Positions 8,704-18,055 of a stretch of 58,811 nt of DNA are shown here, piece by piece. The stretch is from NORP294 sp047627915 (GTDB taxonomy: Bacteria > Bacteroidota > Bacteroidia > Flavobacteriales_E > Vicingaceae): NCBI GenBank assembly GCA_047627915.1, contig JBLHTZ010000013.1, positions 1-58,811 on the forward strand, read 5' to 3'. The translations under genes were made by a program, and so were the position numbers. Below the pieces are notes generated by a model, which saw only the letters and a list, made by a program, of their open reading frames with translations, was not told the origin of the DNA and searched no databases. Every line of letters starts with the position of its first letter. The first letter of the stretch is position 1.

Positions 8704-9582
8704 TTAGTTTTCACCCTTTTTAAACATTCTTAATAGTTGTGCTAATTTGTGTTTTAAATTTTTCCTCTCTACGATAAAATCTAAAAATCCGTGTTCCAGT
8801 AAAAACTCTGATCGTTGAAACCCTTCTGGTAAATCTTTACCTATGGTTTCTTTCACAACTCTCGGTCCGGCGAAGCCAATTAAAGCTTTCGGTTCAGAAA
8901 AGTTTAAGTCGCCTAACATTGCAAACGATGCTGTTACACCGCCAGTAGTAGGATCGGTAAGGAAGGAGAAGTAAGGTAAATTAGCTGCTGTCAATTGCGT
9001 CAATTTTGCAGCAGTTTTTGCCATTTGCATTAATGAAAATGCTGCTTCCATCATTCTTGCTCCACCAGATTTTGAAATCATCATAAATGGAATATCATTT
9101 TTAATGGAGTAATCAATTGCTCTTGCTATCTTTTCGCCAACAACTGAACCCATTGAACCTCCAATGAAACTAAAGTCCATGGCAGCTATCATCAGTCTTT
9201 CTCCACCAACAGTTCCGTGGGCTGTTCTACAAGCATCTTTAAGCTTTGTTTTTTTCTGCGTAGCAACAAGTCGGTCAGAGTACTTCTTTGTATCTTTAAA
9301 AGTTAATGGATCACCTGACGTTAAGTTTTTATTGATTTCGGACCATTTTTTATCGTCAAAAATGATATCAAAATAATTGGCAGCAGAAACTCTTTCGTGG
9401 TGGTTACATTCAAGACAAACTGAAAGATTTTCCAAATGATCGTCTTGAGGAACTACAGAATTGCAACTAGGACACTTGTACCATAGTCCTTCTGGAGTTT
9501 CTTTTTTCTCCTTGGTAGGAGTTAATATCCCGTGCTTTATTCTTTTAAACCAACCCATAGAAGGTGTTTTTTCTTTACTCAT
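8704..9582 (-). CDS. accD: acetyl-CoA carboxylase carboxyltransferase subunit beta
   Basis: Beta subunit of the ACC carboxyltransferase that transfers carboxyl from carboxybiotin to acetyl-CoA in the first step of fatty acid synthesis. An N-terminal zinc ribbon is visible (CPSC at about 38-41, CLEC at about 57-60), followed by a crotonase-type carboxyltransferase fold with GGSMGSVVGEKIARAIDY, SGGARMMEAA and PTTGGVTASFAMLGD. The 292-residue length is normal. Its ATG overlaps the stop of fbaB by one base (TAATG), so the two form an operon. The partner AccA is not in the window. Confidence 0.97.
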   Translation of the reverse strand: MSKEKTPSMGWFKRIKHGILTPTKEKKETPEGLWYKCPSCNSVVPQDDHLENLSVCLECNHHERVSAANYFDIIFDDKKWSEINKNLTSGDPLTFKDTKKYSDRLVATQKKTKLKDACRTAHGTVGGERLMIAAMDFSFIGGSMGSVVGEKIARAIDYSIKNDIPFMMISKSGGARMMEAAFSLMQMAKTAAKLTQLTAANLPYFSFLTDPTTGGVTASFAMLGDLNFSEPKALIGFAGPRVVKETIGKDLPEGFQRSEFLLEHGFLDFIVERKNLKHKLAQLLRMFKKGEN

Positions 9583-10637
9583 TAAGCGATTGTAATATCA
9601 TTGTCCAAATATACATCTTGAATTGAATTCAATAATTGAATTCCTTCTTCCACCGGTTTTTGGAATGCCTTTCGTCCTGAAATTAAACCATGTCCACCTG
9701 CTCTTTTATTCACAACAGCTGTAATTACAGCATCCACTAAATCTGATGCACCTGAAGAGGATCCTCCTGAGTTAATTAAACCTGCTCTTCCCATGTAACA
9801 GTTAGCAACTTGGTAACGGCATAAATCAATTGGATGATCTGTTGTTAATTCAGAATATACTTTTGGATCAGTTTTGGCAAAATTAATAGCATTGAAACCA
9901 CCATTGTTGGTTGGTAATTTTTGCTTTATAATATCAGCCTGAATGGTAACTCCTAGGTGATTTGCCTGCGCAGTTATATCAGTTGAAGTATGATAATCTA
10001 TTCCGTTTTTTTTGAATTCGCTATTTCTAAGGTAGCACCATAAAATGGTTGCCATTCCTAATTCGTGAGCTCTTTCAAATGCTTGTGCAATTTCTATAAT
10101 TTGTCTGTCGCTATCTTCTGAACCAAAATAAATGGTCGCTCCAACAGCAGTTGCGCCTAAATTCCAAGCTTCTTCAACAGATCCAAATAATATTTGAGAA
10201 TAGGTGTTTGGGTAAGTCAATAATTCATTGTGATTTAACTTCACTATGAACGGAATTTTATGGGCATATTTTCTTGATACAGATGCTAACACTCCAAATG
10301 TTGAAGCCACTGCATTACAGCCACCTTCAATCGCTAATTTTACAATATTCTCAGGGTCAAAATAGATTGGATTTGGTGCAAATGAAGCTCCTGCAGTGTG
10401 CTCAATTCCTTGATCTACAGGTAGCATAGAAAGGTAACCTGTATTGGCTAACCTTCCGTGGCCATAGAGTGCTTGTAGACTTTTTAGGACTTGGTTGCTC
10501 CTGTTCGTATCCTTGAATACTCGATCTATAAAGTCAGCTCCGGGTAGGTGAAGCATGTCTTTAGAAATGGTTGAACAAGTGTGGGTTAAAAGAGCATCTG
10601 AGTTAGCTCCTAAAAGTTCTTCAATGTTGTTAGACAT
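9582..10637 (-). CDS. fbaB: class I fructose-bisphosphate aldolase (FbaB/DhnA type)
   Basis: Schiff-base aldolase cleaving fructose 1,6-bisphosphate to DHAP and glyceraldehyde 3-phosphate, active in glycolysis and gluconeogenesis. The 351-residue protein matches the FbaB family: YLSMLPVDQGIEHTAG near 68-83, FDPENIVKLAIEGGCNA, GATAVGATIYFGS near 185, and a GLINSGGSSSGASDL phosphate-binding loop near 295. It is the first gene of the fbaB-accD unit, with about 160 bases of non-coding sequence separating it from the TamA-like gene upstream. The exact Schiff-base lysine was not assigned by eye. Confidence 0.94.
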   Translation of the reverse strand: MSNNIEELLGANSDALLTHTCSTISKDMLHLPGADFIDRVFKDTNRSNQVLKSLQALYGHGRLANTGYLSMLPVDQGIEHTAGASFAPNPIYFDPENIVKLAIEGGCNAVASTFGVLASVSRKYAHKIPFIVKLNHNELLTYPNTYSQILFGSVEEAWNLGATAVGATIYFGSEDSDRQIIEIAQAFERAHELGMATILWCYLRNSEFKKNGIDYHTSTDITAQANHLGVTIQADIIKQKLPTNNGGFNAINFAKTDPKVYSELTTDHPIDLCRYQVANCYMGRAGLINSGGSSSGASDLVDAVITAVVNKRAGGHGLISGRKAFQKPVEEGIQLLNSIQDVYLDNDITIA

Positions 10638-10797
10638 ATATAATCAATGTTGTAAAAGAGGGGCAAAGCTAATAAAAATATAAACTTTAATTTTTAATTG
10701 TTCGTTTTTAATTAACGCTTCGCTTCGTGGTTGAACTGGCTTATTTTTGTTGAAGATATGAGTTTTAACCAAGATGTAAGAGACTTGAAATAGAACT

Positions 10798-13131
10798 TTA
10801 AAACGGATAGCCAATTCCTAAATTTATATTGGTTTGGTCCCATTGGGGACTTAATAAATTGGGCTTTTCCCCAGAAGGGTCTTTTAATTTAGTTGCTCCA
10901 TCAAATCGGAGAATGAAAAAGCTAAAATTCAATCGCAGGCCAACTCCAAAGCCAATGGCAGTGCCGTCCCACAGTCTGTCAAATTTAAATTCTGTTTCAT
11001 CTCTTGTCCCTTGTTGCTGATAATTCCAAATATTTCCTGCATCCACAAAGAAAGCTCCTTCAACGATATTGGTCACAGGAATTCGCCATTCCACGTTTCC
11101 TTCCAGACTTATGTTTCCAATCTGATCTACATTTCGCTCTAGGGAATCTGGTAAATTTCCTGGTCCTAATTCTCTCGCTCTCCAGGCTCTTAAACCATTT
11201 GCTCCGCCTGCATAAAAACTCTTTTCAAAGGGCATTGCAATGCTATTTCCAAAAGGTAAACCAAGTCCTGAAGCAAAACGATAAACAATTTTATTCCAAT
11301 TGAATTTCTGATAATAACGGAGGTCAACATCTGCTCTAACATACTGCGCATATCGAATACCTGCTATGTTTCTTGAACCGTCCTCGTTTGTATTGTTATT
11401 CCATGAGTTAGAGGCTGCTGCTAATAAGTTTCCAGCTGTTTCAATGTTTCCTCTGAAATACACGTGATTTTTTAATTTGTTAGAATTCTGAGTGTTTAAT
11501 ATGAAGCTGTATTTTGAGGCTAAAATAAAGTTGTCAGTATAACTGTTTCGTAAAAAGGGGTTTTGAATGTTATTCAATACTTCAGAAAAGCTTTGTGAAG
11601 GGTCTAATTTGATGTAACTTAAATCGAACGGTTGGATAACGTGTGTTTTTGTTGCGGACCCATTCCAGGTATAAGAAATGTAAGTTTTATAGACATTTCT
11701 TCGATAATCTGGTCGATCTTGTAAGTTGTATGAGGCGTTAAAGGAAGTTCTAGGATTTCCCCTTGGTGAAATTTTATCAGAAACAAACGGCAGTAAGAAC
11801 CTTGGGACTTCTAAACTTACTTTAGGTCCAAATTCTAACGTGTTAAATGGTAAGGCACCATTCCACAATTGTCGTTGTTCTTCATTCGTAAAGATGGTTT
11901 GCGCTTCTAAACCACCATTGAAACTAACGTTTAGTATTTCAGCTCCACTAAACGTATTGTTGTTTTGAAAGTTCACAGTACCATTGACTCCTAGATTTCC
12001 GCCGTTGTTGGTTCCTTCAGTTTCTATGGTAATTGATTTCTGCTTTCTTGGTCGTAAGGTAATTGTTGCGTTCAACATATTGCCATTTGAATAATAGTCA
12101 GGCGAATATTGGATGTTTACGTAGGAGAAAACCCTTAACCCTGATAAGTTACGGTAGGTCTCTTCTTGATTTTTTAAACTGAAAAATTGACCAGGTCTCA
12201 AGTAGGTTATTCTAGAAATTGCTTTTTCTTTGTATTTTCCGGATAACCCTATGAAGGTCATGTTGTCTAAATAAGTTGTGTCAGCAGCTACCAATTTGCC
12301 ATTTGGTAATTCCATTTGAACAAATACGTTGTTGATTTTGAAAGTTTGATGAGAGCCCTCAATTAGTGAGTCGGTGTTGAAATAATTAAATGTTGGATTC
12401 TTAATTTTTATGGTTACCGAAGCAGATTTAGTTTTTTGCGACGTATCCGCTTCAAATAAAATATACTCTCTTGAGAATTGATAATAACCGTTATTTTTTA
12501 ACAAACGTTCTATGCGCAACCGTTCCTCGTTCAATTTATCAAGGTTGAAGGGGTCGTATACTTTTAAAACACTATTGCCCTTTGCTGCGAGTACAATTTT
12601 TTTAATTTCTTCGTCCTTAATAGTTTCTTGAATGCTTGCAAGTAAGTATTGTTGTTTTTTGGTTACTTTAAAATTTAACACAACTTTTTGAGACGACTTT
12701 TTAGAAAACCATCGTTTTTGAGTATCAGCTTCAGCGGTTACTGTGTTTTCGTAATACCCTTTATTGTTGAGAAAGCGATGCATTAAATCGACTGATTTTA
12801 CATTTAAGGTGGAATCATAAATCACCGGAGGTTCGCCTAATTTGTTCTTTATTTTAGAATCTTCTTTTTTGTGGAATAGGTTATGAATTCCTAAATAAAT
12901 TCTAAAAACACCCAATAGTTTTCTATTTGGTTGCTGTTTAGAAATGCTTTTTAAGTCGTCGTTGTATTTCTTTTTTCCCGCATTTTCTATGTTTACGGAG
13001 GTCAATAGTAATTCGCCTTCCTTTAAAAGTTTTGTTGAGCGACAAGCATTGAGTGAAAACAGAACGACAAGCCCTAACAAAAAGGTATTTTTGAAACTTA
13101 ATAGAAAAGAAGAGTGTCGCTGATTCTTCAT
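10798..13131 (-). CDS. TamA/BamA-family outer-membrane protein, lipoprotein-type N-terminus
   Basis: Outer-membrane beta-barrel of the surface-antigen (D15/Omp85) superfamily, 777 residues. The N-terminus is a hydrophobic signal ending in the lipobox LNAC with Cys30, so it is likely a lipoprotein. POTRA-like segments follow at about 100-260, then a long 16-strand-type barrel ending in aromatic NLGIGYPF as Omp85 proteins do. Landmark motifs include AGGANGLRAWRARELGPG (about 630-650, the family G-R-x-G region) and VEGAFFVDAGNIWN. Probably acts in outer-membrane protein or lipid insertion. It is divergent from the TrmH-family gene, with only 21 bases between the chosen starts. Confidence 0.88.
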   Translation of the reverse strand: MKNQRHSSFLLSFKNTFLLGLVVLFSLNACRSTKLLKEGELLLTSVNIENAGKKKYNDDLKSISKQQPNRKLLGVFRIYLGIHNLFHKKEDSKIKNKLGEPPVIYDSTLNVKSVDLMHRFLNNKGYYENTVTAEADTQKRWFSKKSSQKVVLNFKVTKKQQYLLASIQETIKDEEIKKIVLAAKGNSVLKVYDPFNLDKLNEERLRIERLLKNNGYYQFSREYILFEADTSQKTKSASVTIKIKNPTFNYFNTDSLIEGSHQTFKINNVFVQMELPNGKLVAADTTYLDNMTFIGLSGKYKEKAISRITYLRPGQFFSLKNQEETYRNLSGLRVFSYVNIQYSPDYYSNGNMLNATITLRPRKQKSITIETEGTNNGGNLGVNGTVNFQNNNTFSGAEILNVSFNGGLEAQTIFTNEEQRQLWNGALPFNTLEFGPKVSLEVPRFLLPFVSDKISPRGNPRTSFNASYNLQDRPDYRRNVYKTYISYTWNGSATKTHVIQPFDLSYIKLDPSQSFSEVLNNIQNPFLRNSYTDNFILASKYSFILNTQNSNKLKNHVYFRGNIETAGNLLAAASNSWNNNTNEDGSRNIAGIRYAQYVRADVDLRYYQKFNWNKIVYRFASGLGLPFGNSIAMPFEKSFYAGGANGLRAWRARELGPGNLPDSLERNVDQIGNISLEGNVEWRIPVTNIVEGAFFVDAGNIWNYQQQGTRDETEFKFDRLWDGTAIGFGVGLRLNFSFFILRFDGATKLKDPSGEKPNLLSPQWDQTNINLGIGYPF

Positions 13132-13152
13132 AAAAAGGCGAAATTAGTCAAT

Positions 13153-13881
13153 ATGATAAGCTTAACTAAAAAGGAAGAAAAATTAATCGTTTCGCTGCAG
13201 CAGAAGAAGTTCCGCAAAGTAGAGGAATTGTTTTTTGTGGAAGGGGTTAAAATGGTAGAGGAAGCTATTTCTTCGGGTTTTACTGTAAAGTTTGTTGTTT
13301 CGAGTGTAGGTTATGATGCAGAGGGAGTTGAAATAAAGCACTGCGATGATCGAACCATGCAAAGAATTTCAGCCTTTAAAACAGCACCTGGAGTATTGGC
13401 AGTAGTTCAAATTCCTTTAGAAAGTAAAGCAGTAGACTCACCCATTACTTTAGTAGCCGAAAAAGTTCAAGATCCTGGGAATTTGGGTACGATTATTAGA
13501 ACGGCAGATGCCTTGGGTGTGAGAACAATGATTTGCTCATTGGATTGTGTAGATCATTTTAGCCCCAAAGTAGTGCAAGCTACTATGGGGTCTATCTTCA
13601 GAATGAATATAGTAGTGCAGGATTTATTTCAATACTTGACTGACTTGTCACCTTCAGTGCCAATTTATGCGGCACATTTGGAAGGAGATAATTTGTATGA
13701 ATCAAAAATTATTGCCCCCTGTGTATTGATTGTAGGCAACGAATCTCAAGGCATGAGTGATGAACTAACAGCAAAGGTGACAAAGCGGTTAAAAATCCCA
13801 ATGGCAGGCGAAGCTGAGTCATTCAATGTGTCAATTGCAACAGCAATAATTTTGGGAGAGTTTAGCAGGCAATTGGGCTAG
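13153..13881 (+). CDS. TrmH/SpoU-family RNA 2'-O-methyltransferase
   Basis: SAM-dependent 2'-O-ribose methyltransferase with a trefoil-knot fold; 242 residues from the chosen ATG. An N-terminal substrate-binding domain (RKVEELFFVEGVKMVEEAI) precedes the SPOUT domain: motif 1 QDPGNLGTIIRTADALGV near 108-125, motif 2 LIVGNESQGMSDEL near 195, motif 3 IPMAGEAESFNVSIATAI near 217. An earlier in-frame ATG at 13114 would add 13 residues overlapping the divergent TamA-like gene. I chose 13153 because homologues usually begin a few residues before the first helix. Target rRNA or tRNA position unknown. Confidence 0.9.
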   Translation: MISLTKKEEKLIVSLQQKKFRKVEELFFVEGVKMVEEAISSGFTVKFVVSSVGYDAEGVEIKHCDDRTMQRISAFKTAPGVLAVVQIPLESKAVDSPITLVAEKVQDPGNLGTIIRTADALGVRTMICSLDCVDHFSPKVVQATMGSIFRMNIVVQDLFQYLTDLSPSVPIYAAHLEGDNLYESKIIAPCVLIVGNESQGMSDELTAKVTKRLKIPMAGEAESFNVSIATAIILGEFSRQLG

Positions 13882-13953
13882 AAGAGTAGGTTCGTAGAGG
13901 CCTGAATATAACTTGGTTTAAGAGCTCCTAACCTAGTGAGGTTTCTCTTTGCG

Positions 13954-14589
13954 TTACCTTAATCTAAATGATACTCCAATACCGCCATACCAAACATCAG
14001 TATCCATCCAACCTCCATTAATATCGAGCTGAACATCTCTTTTAGGAACCCAGGTAAAACCAGTATGAAACCTGTTCATTAAGGGGTCTGTGTAATACTC
14101 AGCGAAATAATTCACCTGATCTCCTAGCGGGGCTCCAATTAGTAAAATGTTGTATATAAATCCATTGTATCCGAAATTGTAGGTCGCGAAAATTTGGTTA
14201 AACTCTCTAGTTAAGGCCACTCTAAAATCATCAGAATTTGCTCTCAGGTCTCTGTTGTAAATAAATGAAGCACCAATTCCCAATGCAGAACCAACGGGGT
14301 CCATTACAATAAATTTTGTTCCTACTGTGTTCAGGTGCTGGTAATCAGTGAATGCTCTTAGTTCAACTCTATTGGTGATGGAACCTCTCACAAATGTTCC
14401 GTAACTAAATTTGTCAGAATTTTCAAAATAGTCTACTCCATTTTCGAACTGAATCGTATTTGGAATAATGATAGAATACGATTCTGTAAGGGTAGGGCGT
14501 TGCGCATCAATTTTACCTTTGCCATCTTCTTGTGAATATCCTGCAAATGATACAAGAGTATATAGAATCAATAAAAATGTTTTATTCAT
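13954..14589 (-). CDS. outer-membrane beta-barrel protein, phenol-degradation MetA/transporter-like
   Basis: The 211-residue protein has a signal peptide (MNKTFLLILYTLVSFAGYSQ, then EDGKGKIDAQRPTLTESYS). The rest is amphipathic beta structure with alternating aromatic residues, ending in a strand VWYGGIGVSFRLR, as expected for a small outer-membrane barrel. The QRPTxTES start and the G-rich strands resemble the Phenol_MetA_deg family, whose members are generally of unknown substrate. It lies 10 bases downstream of the SBBP-repeat protein on the same strand and is probably co-transcribed with it. Confidence 0.65.
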   Translation of the reverse strand: MNKTFLLILYTLVSFAGYSQEDGKGKIDAQRPTLTESYSIIIPNTIQFENGVDYFENSDKFSYGTFVRGSITNRVELRAFTDYQHLNTVGTKFIVMDPVGSALGIGASFIYNRDLRANSDDFRVALTREFNQIFATYNFGYNGFIYNILLIGAPLGDQVNYFAEYYTDPLMNRFHTGFTWVPKRDVQLDINGGWMDTDVWYGGIGVSFRLR

Positions 14590-14599
14590 GTGCCAAATA

Positions 14600-16663
14600 T
14601 CAATCTTTAATGAACTTTTTATTTAGTAAACCTTTATCAGATTGTACTTGCAAAAAGTAGACACCTTTTGCTAAATCAGATACATCTATAATGCTAATTT
14701 TTGTATCGTTTACAACTCTTACCTTGCTCCCTCTTGAATCCAAAATTGTAATCTGTTCGATTTTTATATTGTTGCTTGTAGTTATCGTTAATTTATTGGT
14801 AGCGGGATTAGGAGATATTGAAATGGAATTACTATTAGCACTTTCCGATAATCCAACCCCAATAACTGCATAACAACTAGAGGTATCTGTGCAATTAGAT
14901 GAAGTAATTTCTAGTGCATAACTCCCATTTACGTTAGGGTAGTACGTTCTAGCTGTGGCGCTAGGTATTCTTGCAAAATTATTATTACAATCTAGCCATT
15001 GGTAAGCTGCAGATAGTCCATTTGCTGTCAAGTAAGTTCCTGCGCTGGTGATGGACGTATCAACTACAGTTATTGTTAAGTTTAACGTAACCACGCTATC
15101 ACATCCATTTGTTGCCCCACTAATTATCGTGTCTCTTGCCGTGTTATTATTAGTGGTATAGGTATTTCCATCTATCCACACATACGGACTGCATTCTGTT
15201 CGAGTATCAGTTCCAAACGCGCTTGTATAACATTGGTTTAACTTTTGAATAAAAATATCTGTACTTCCTATCGAGGTAAAATTTAAGGTGTCCATTCCGG
15301 GGTCAAAATCTACCGTATCTCCAAAAGAACCTGTGACATATAGATCACCTCTTGCATCTGACGTTAATGACCTTCCAATATCAAAAGCAGTTCCTCCGAG
15401 TTGTTTTGCCCAAAGAAAAGTTCCATTAGCAGCAAATTTTTGAATAAAAATATCAGCCAAACCATTAGAAGTTAAGTTTAAAACGCCAGAACTAGGGTCA
15501 AAATCTGCTGTATTTTGGAAATATCCTGTAACATATGTATTTTCACTAGTATCTACAATAATGGAAGTTCCTCCGTCAGCGGCACCGCTTCCTATTTGTT
15601 TTGCCCACTCAAAATTTCCATTGGTAGTTAATTTTTGAACGTAAACATCTGTGTTTCCATCTGAAATTAAATTAAATACTCCGGGGCCTGGATCAAAGTC
15701 TGCTGTATCACGAAAATAACCAGTGGAGTAAACATTACCATTCATATCAGTGGCAATGGAATATCCATAATCGACCATCGTTCCTCCCATTTGTTTTACC
15801 CATACAAGATTTCCATTCGCATCTAATTTTTGAATGAAAACATCATTTCCTCCATTTGAAATTAAATTAAAAACTCCTGTGCCGGGATCAAAGTCAACGG
15901 TGTCTCGGAAAAAACCTGTTAGATAGATATTATTGCCGGCATCTGCTGTTATGTAAACTCCTCCTGATAAAGATGTTCCGTTCATTTGTTTTGCCCAAAC
16001 AAAATTTCCATTGGCGGCTAATTTTTGGATGAAAATATTGATGTTGGTATTTCCTGCTGAAGTTAAATTAACCACTCCTGCTCCAGGATCAAAATCTACT
16101 GTGTCTCGGAAATAACCGGTGGTGTATACGTTGCCAATGGCGTCTAATGTGATTGAGTTTCCAAAATCTACAAAAGGACCACCCATTTGTTTTGCCCAAA
16201 CAAAGTTGCCTGCAGTATCCAGTTTTTGAATAAAAATATCATGATTTCCATTTGAGGTTAAATTAACTTTACTCACCCCGGGATTTATATCAACCGTTCC
16301 ATTAAAAATTCCAGTAGAGTATATGTAACCACTAGGATCTATAGCTATGGACTTTCCGTCGTCTAGACCAGTTCCTCCAATTTGTTTTGCCCATATAAAA
16401 TTTCCATTTGGGGCAAGTTTTTGAATAAAAATATCCATGTTCCCATTTGAAATTAAGTTAAAAACTCCTGCTCCAGGATCAAAATCTACAGTGTCTCTAA
16501 AATTTCCTATGGTATAAATATTACCGCTAACATCGGTTTTAATGCAAAATCCATAATCAGAGGAAGTTCCTCCCATTTGTTTGGCCCATTCTAGGCTTGC
16601 ATTTTGAGTAAAACCTAGTGTTGAAATGATTCCGAAGAGAACAATGAATATTACTTTTTTCAT
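14600..16663 (-). CDS. SBBP-repeat protein with T9SS sorting tail
   Basis: Secreted 687-residue protein. The signal peptide (MKKVIFIVLFGIISTLGFTQ) is followed by seven tandem beta-propeller-like SBBP repeats of about 60 residues with the pattern NGNFxWAKQxGGTxxDxG ... GxxYxTGxFxDTVDFDPG. A cysteine-containing linker (about 480-590) follows. A C-terminal Por/T9SS sorting domain (ISPNPATNKLTI ... GVYFLQVQSDKGLLNKKFIKD split across the tail) directs export by the type IX system and probable cell-surface attachment or release. The FDPGxG motifs may bind calcium (inference). No enzymatic domain is visible; an adhesin or structural role is only a guess. Confidence 0.9.
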   Translation of the reverse strand: MKKVIFIVLFGIISTLGFTQNASLEWAKQMGGTSSDYGFCIKTDVSGNIYTIGNFRDTVDFDPGAGVFNLISNGNMDIFIQKLAPNGNFIWAKQIGGTGLDDGKSIAIDPSGYIYSTGIFNGTVDINPGVSKVNLTSNGNHDIFIQKLDTAGNFVWAKQMGGPFVDFGNSITLDAIGNVYTTGYFRDTVDFDPGAGVVNLTSAGNTNINIFIQKLAANGNFVWAKQMNGTSLSGGVYITADAGNNIYLTGFFRDTVDFDPGTGVFNLISNGGNDVFIQKLDANGNLVWVKQMGGTMVDYGYSIATDMNGNVYSTGYFRDTADFDPGPGVFNLISDGNTDVYVQKLTTNGNFEWAKQIGSGAADGGTSIIVDTSENTYVTGYFQNTADFDPSSGVLNLTSNGLADIFIQKFAANGTFLWAKQLGGTAFDIGRSLTSDARGDLYVTGSFGDTVDFDPGMDTLNFTSIGSTDIFIQKLNQCYTSAFGTDTRTECSPYVWIDGNTYTTNNNTARDTIISGATNGCDSVVTLNLTITVVDTSITSAGTYLTANGLSAAYQWLDCNNNFARIPSATARTYYPNVNGSYALEITSSNCTDTSSCYAVIGVGLSESANSNSISISPNPATNKLTITTSNNIKIEQITILDSRGSKVRVVNDTKISIIDVSDLAKGVYFLQVQSDKGLLNKKFIKD
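15240..16620 (-). repeat. tandem coding repeats (SBBP, about 7 units)
   Basis: The coding sequence contains about seven degenerate units of roughly 180-200 bases, each including a variant of CCATTTGTTTTGCCCA (plus-strand reading, the WAKQMG codons) and a copy of the FDPG-encoding segment. Divergence between units shows the array is not recently expanded. Confidence 0.85.
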
Positions 16664-16922
16664 AACGCGGTTTTTGGTTTGGTTTATTCTTTTTTCGTAT
16701 GAAATGCTGAGGAATGGTTAGTTCCTTGCTAAACAAGAATGGTCTAAAGGTAGAATTTAAAAGTGACTTCTAAAATTTTATATTTTTTAACTCCCTAAAA
16801 TTCAGCATATCTGTCAAAACTGTTGGTTGATTTTAATTCCTTATAAAAAATGATAATGAAGAATAAGAAGCGCCAAGTGGACATGCGCTCTAGTAATCTT
16901 TTACAGATTTAGTCGGACATGG

Positions 16923-17072
16923 GTGTATAATATGCCTATTTGAAATAACGTGTTCGTTTAGGGTTAGCTGCTGTGAGCAATAAGATAGCAAAAAGAAATA
17001 GGGTAAAGGAAATTCGGCAGAATTTCCAAGGTTATGATTAAACACACTCTAGCAATTAATTATACATGTTGG
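16923..17072. repeat. imperfect-palindrome repeat R1 (attC-like), after the DUF6503 pseudogene
   Basis: About 150 bases whose ends are inversely related (TGTATAATATG at the left, AATTATACATGTT at the right) around a central hairpin GGAAATTC/GAATTTCC. It shares the exact 16-mer AGCAATTAATTATACA (17051-17066) and the central hairpin with R2 at 19356-19490, in the same orientation. It lies about 100 bases past the 3' end of the minus-strand DUF6503 pseudogene. Confidence 0.6.
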
Positions 17073-17170
17073 TATACCCAGTTATTTTTATTCTTACTTT
17101 CTAATGCTTTATTTTAATTGTTGAATATAGTTCTTTCTAAATTTTGATTGAACATGATGTCTTTAGTAAT

Positions 17171-17923
17171 TTATTCAATCCAAGCATCTTTGAGGAAATT
17201 TACCTCCTAGTCTGATTTGGTGTATTTGTGATAAGTAGTTAACAAGATACCTTCCACATTTTCATATTTAACACGCATCAAAATTGGATCAGTCACATTT
17301 TTAGACACTACCGTAAACAAAAATTGGTCTACTAAATGAGTTTCCGGATTTATATATAACTGATAAGTGTAGGAAGCTACATCATCAGCTGTATTAAAAG
17401 TAATTTTTACTATATCTTATTTTGCCCCATGTATTCATAATTGATATCATGGTCTAATAGTTTTTGCATCATAGCGAATCAATAAAAATTAGTCTTACGA
17501 GTGAAGGTTAAGCTCTCAAAGGAACTACTATAGGTTATTTCTTGTCCATCGATATTTAACCAAAAGTCTTTTCCGTTGTATCCTTGTTGCATTTTCCCTT
17601 TTAAATTAGGCAAGGTCCTTTCGTGCTTTAAATAAGTGCCATGAGACAGTTCTCCATTAAAAATGTACGATTCAATAGATACATCTTCTTTTTAGTATGG
17701 TGTGCGATACGTATAATTAAAACAATGTCTTTCAAGCTCAGGGAGCTTGAAAGCTTCCTTTTTTTTGAGACATTTTGTAGACTAATTCGCGTCCTTTATT
17801 TTGAAATTCTGTTGATTGAACTTCTAACGATTTAGAAGTATCTTTAGTTTTGGCTTCTTTATTTCCACATGCTGTCAATAACGAACTGAAGATAATAACA
17901 AGAATTAATTTTGAATAACACAT
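17171..17923 (-). pseudogene. decayed DUF6503-type lipoprotein gene
   Basis: Conceptual translation on the minus strand begins with a lipoprotein signal (SSLLTACGNKEAKTKD) and runs to QKKGSFQA, where the frame breaks. Continuing in shifted frames gives YIFNGELSHGTYLKHERTL, YNGKDFWLNIDGQEITYSS, SLTFTRKTNFY-stop-FAMMQKLLDHD, then after another shift ITFNTADDVASYTYQLYIN and LLTTYHKYTKSD-stop-EVNFLKDAWIE. This resembles DUF6503 family proteins as I recall them, with at least three frameshifts and three in-frame stops, two of them probably at tryptophan codons. A perfect 11-bp hairpin (CTTTCAAGCTC/GAGCTTGAAAG) near 17730-17754 sits at the first break. Function of the family is unknown. Confidence 0.8.
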
Positions 17924-18004
17924 AGTCTCATTTATTTTGAAATGCCCCATTTTGAAAAAAAAGAGGAAAAGATTAATGGGTTTTAAAATTTTTAATTTTT
18001 AAAT

Positions 18005-18030
18005 AACCCTTCCGAATTAACGGAAGGGTT
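18005..18030 (-). terminator. terminator after the carboxymuconolactone decarboxylase gene
   Basis: Perfect 10-bp inverted repeat AACCCTTCCG/CGGAAGGGTT with a 6-base loop, 26 bases past the stop on the minus strand, followed by an A/T-rich tract. It is compact, unlike the bulged AAC...GTT repeats elsewhere in this island. Confidence 0.8.
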
Positions 18031-18055
18031 AAAGCTGTAAATCAATCTATGGCAA

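Noticed and set aside
13114..13152. Longer N-terminus for the TrmH-family enzyme
   Set aside because: It overlaps the start of the divergent TamA-like gene; the ATG at 13153 matches the usual family start better.
17730..17754. Perfect 11-bp hairpin CTTTCAAGCTC/GAGCTTGAAAG as a terminator of a neighbouring gene
   Set aside because: It lies within the decayed lipoprotein gene at a frame break, so it more likely marks a small inverted duplication than a terminator; kept only as a note in that entry.
17641..17835. 64-codon plus-strand frame
   Set aside because: Antisense to the DUF6503 pseudogene, whose minus-strand translation is clearly protein-like.
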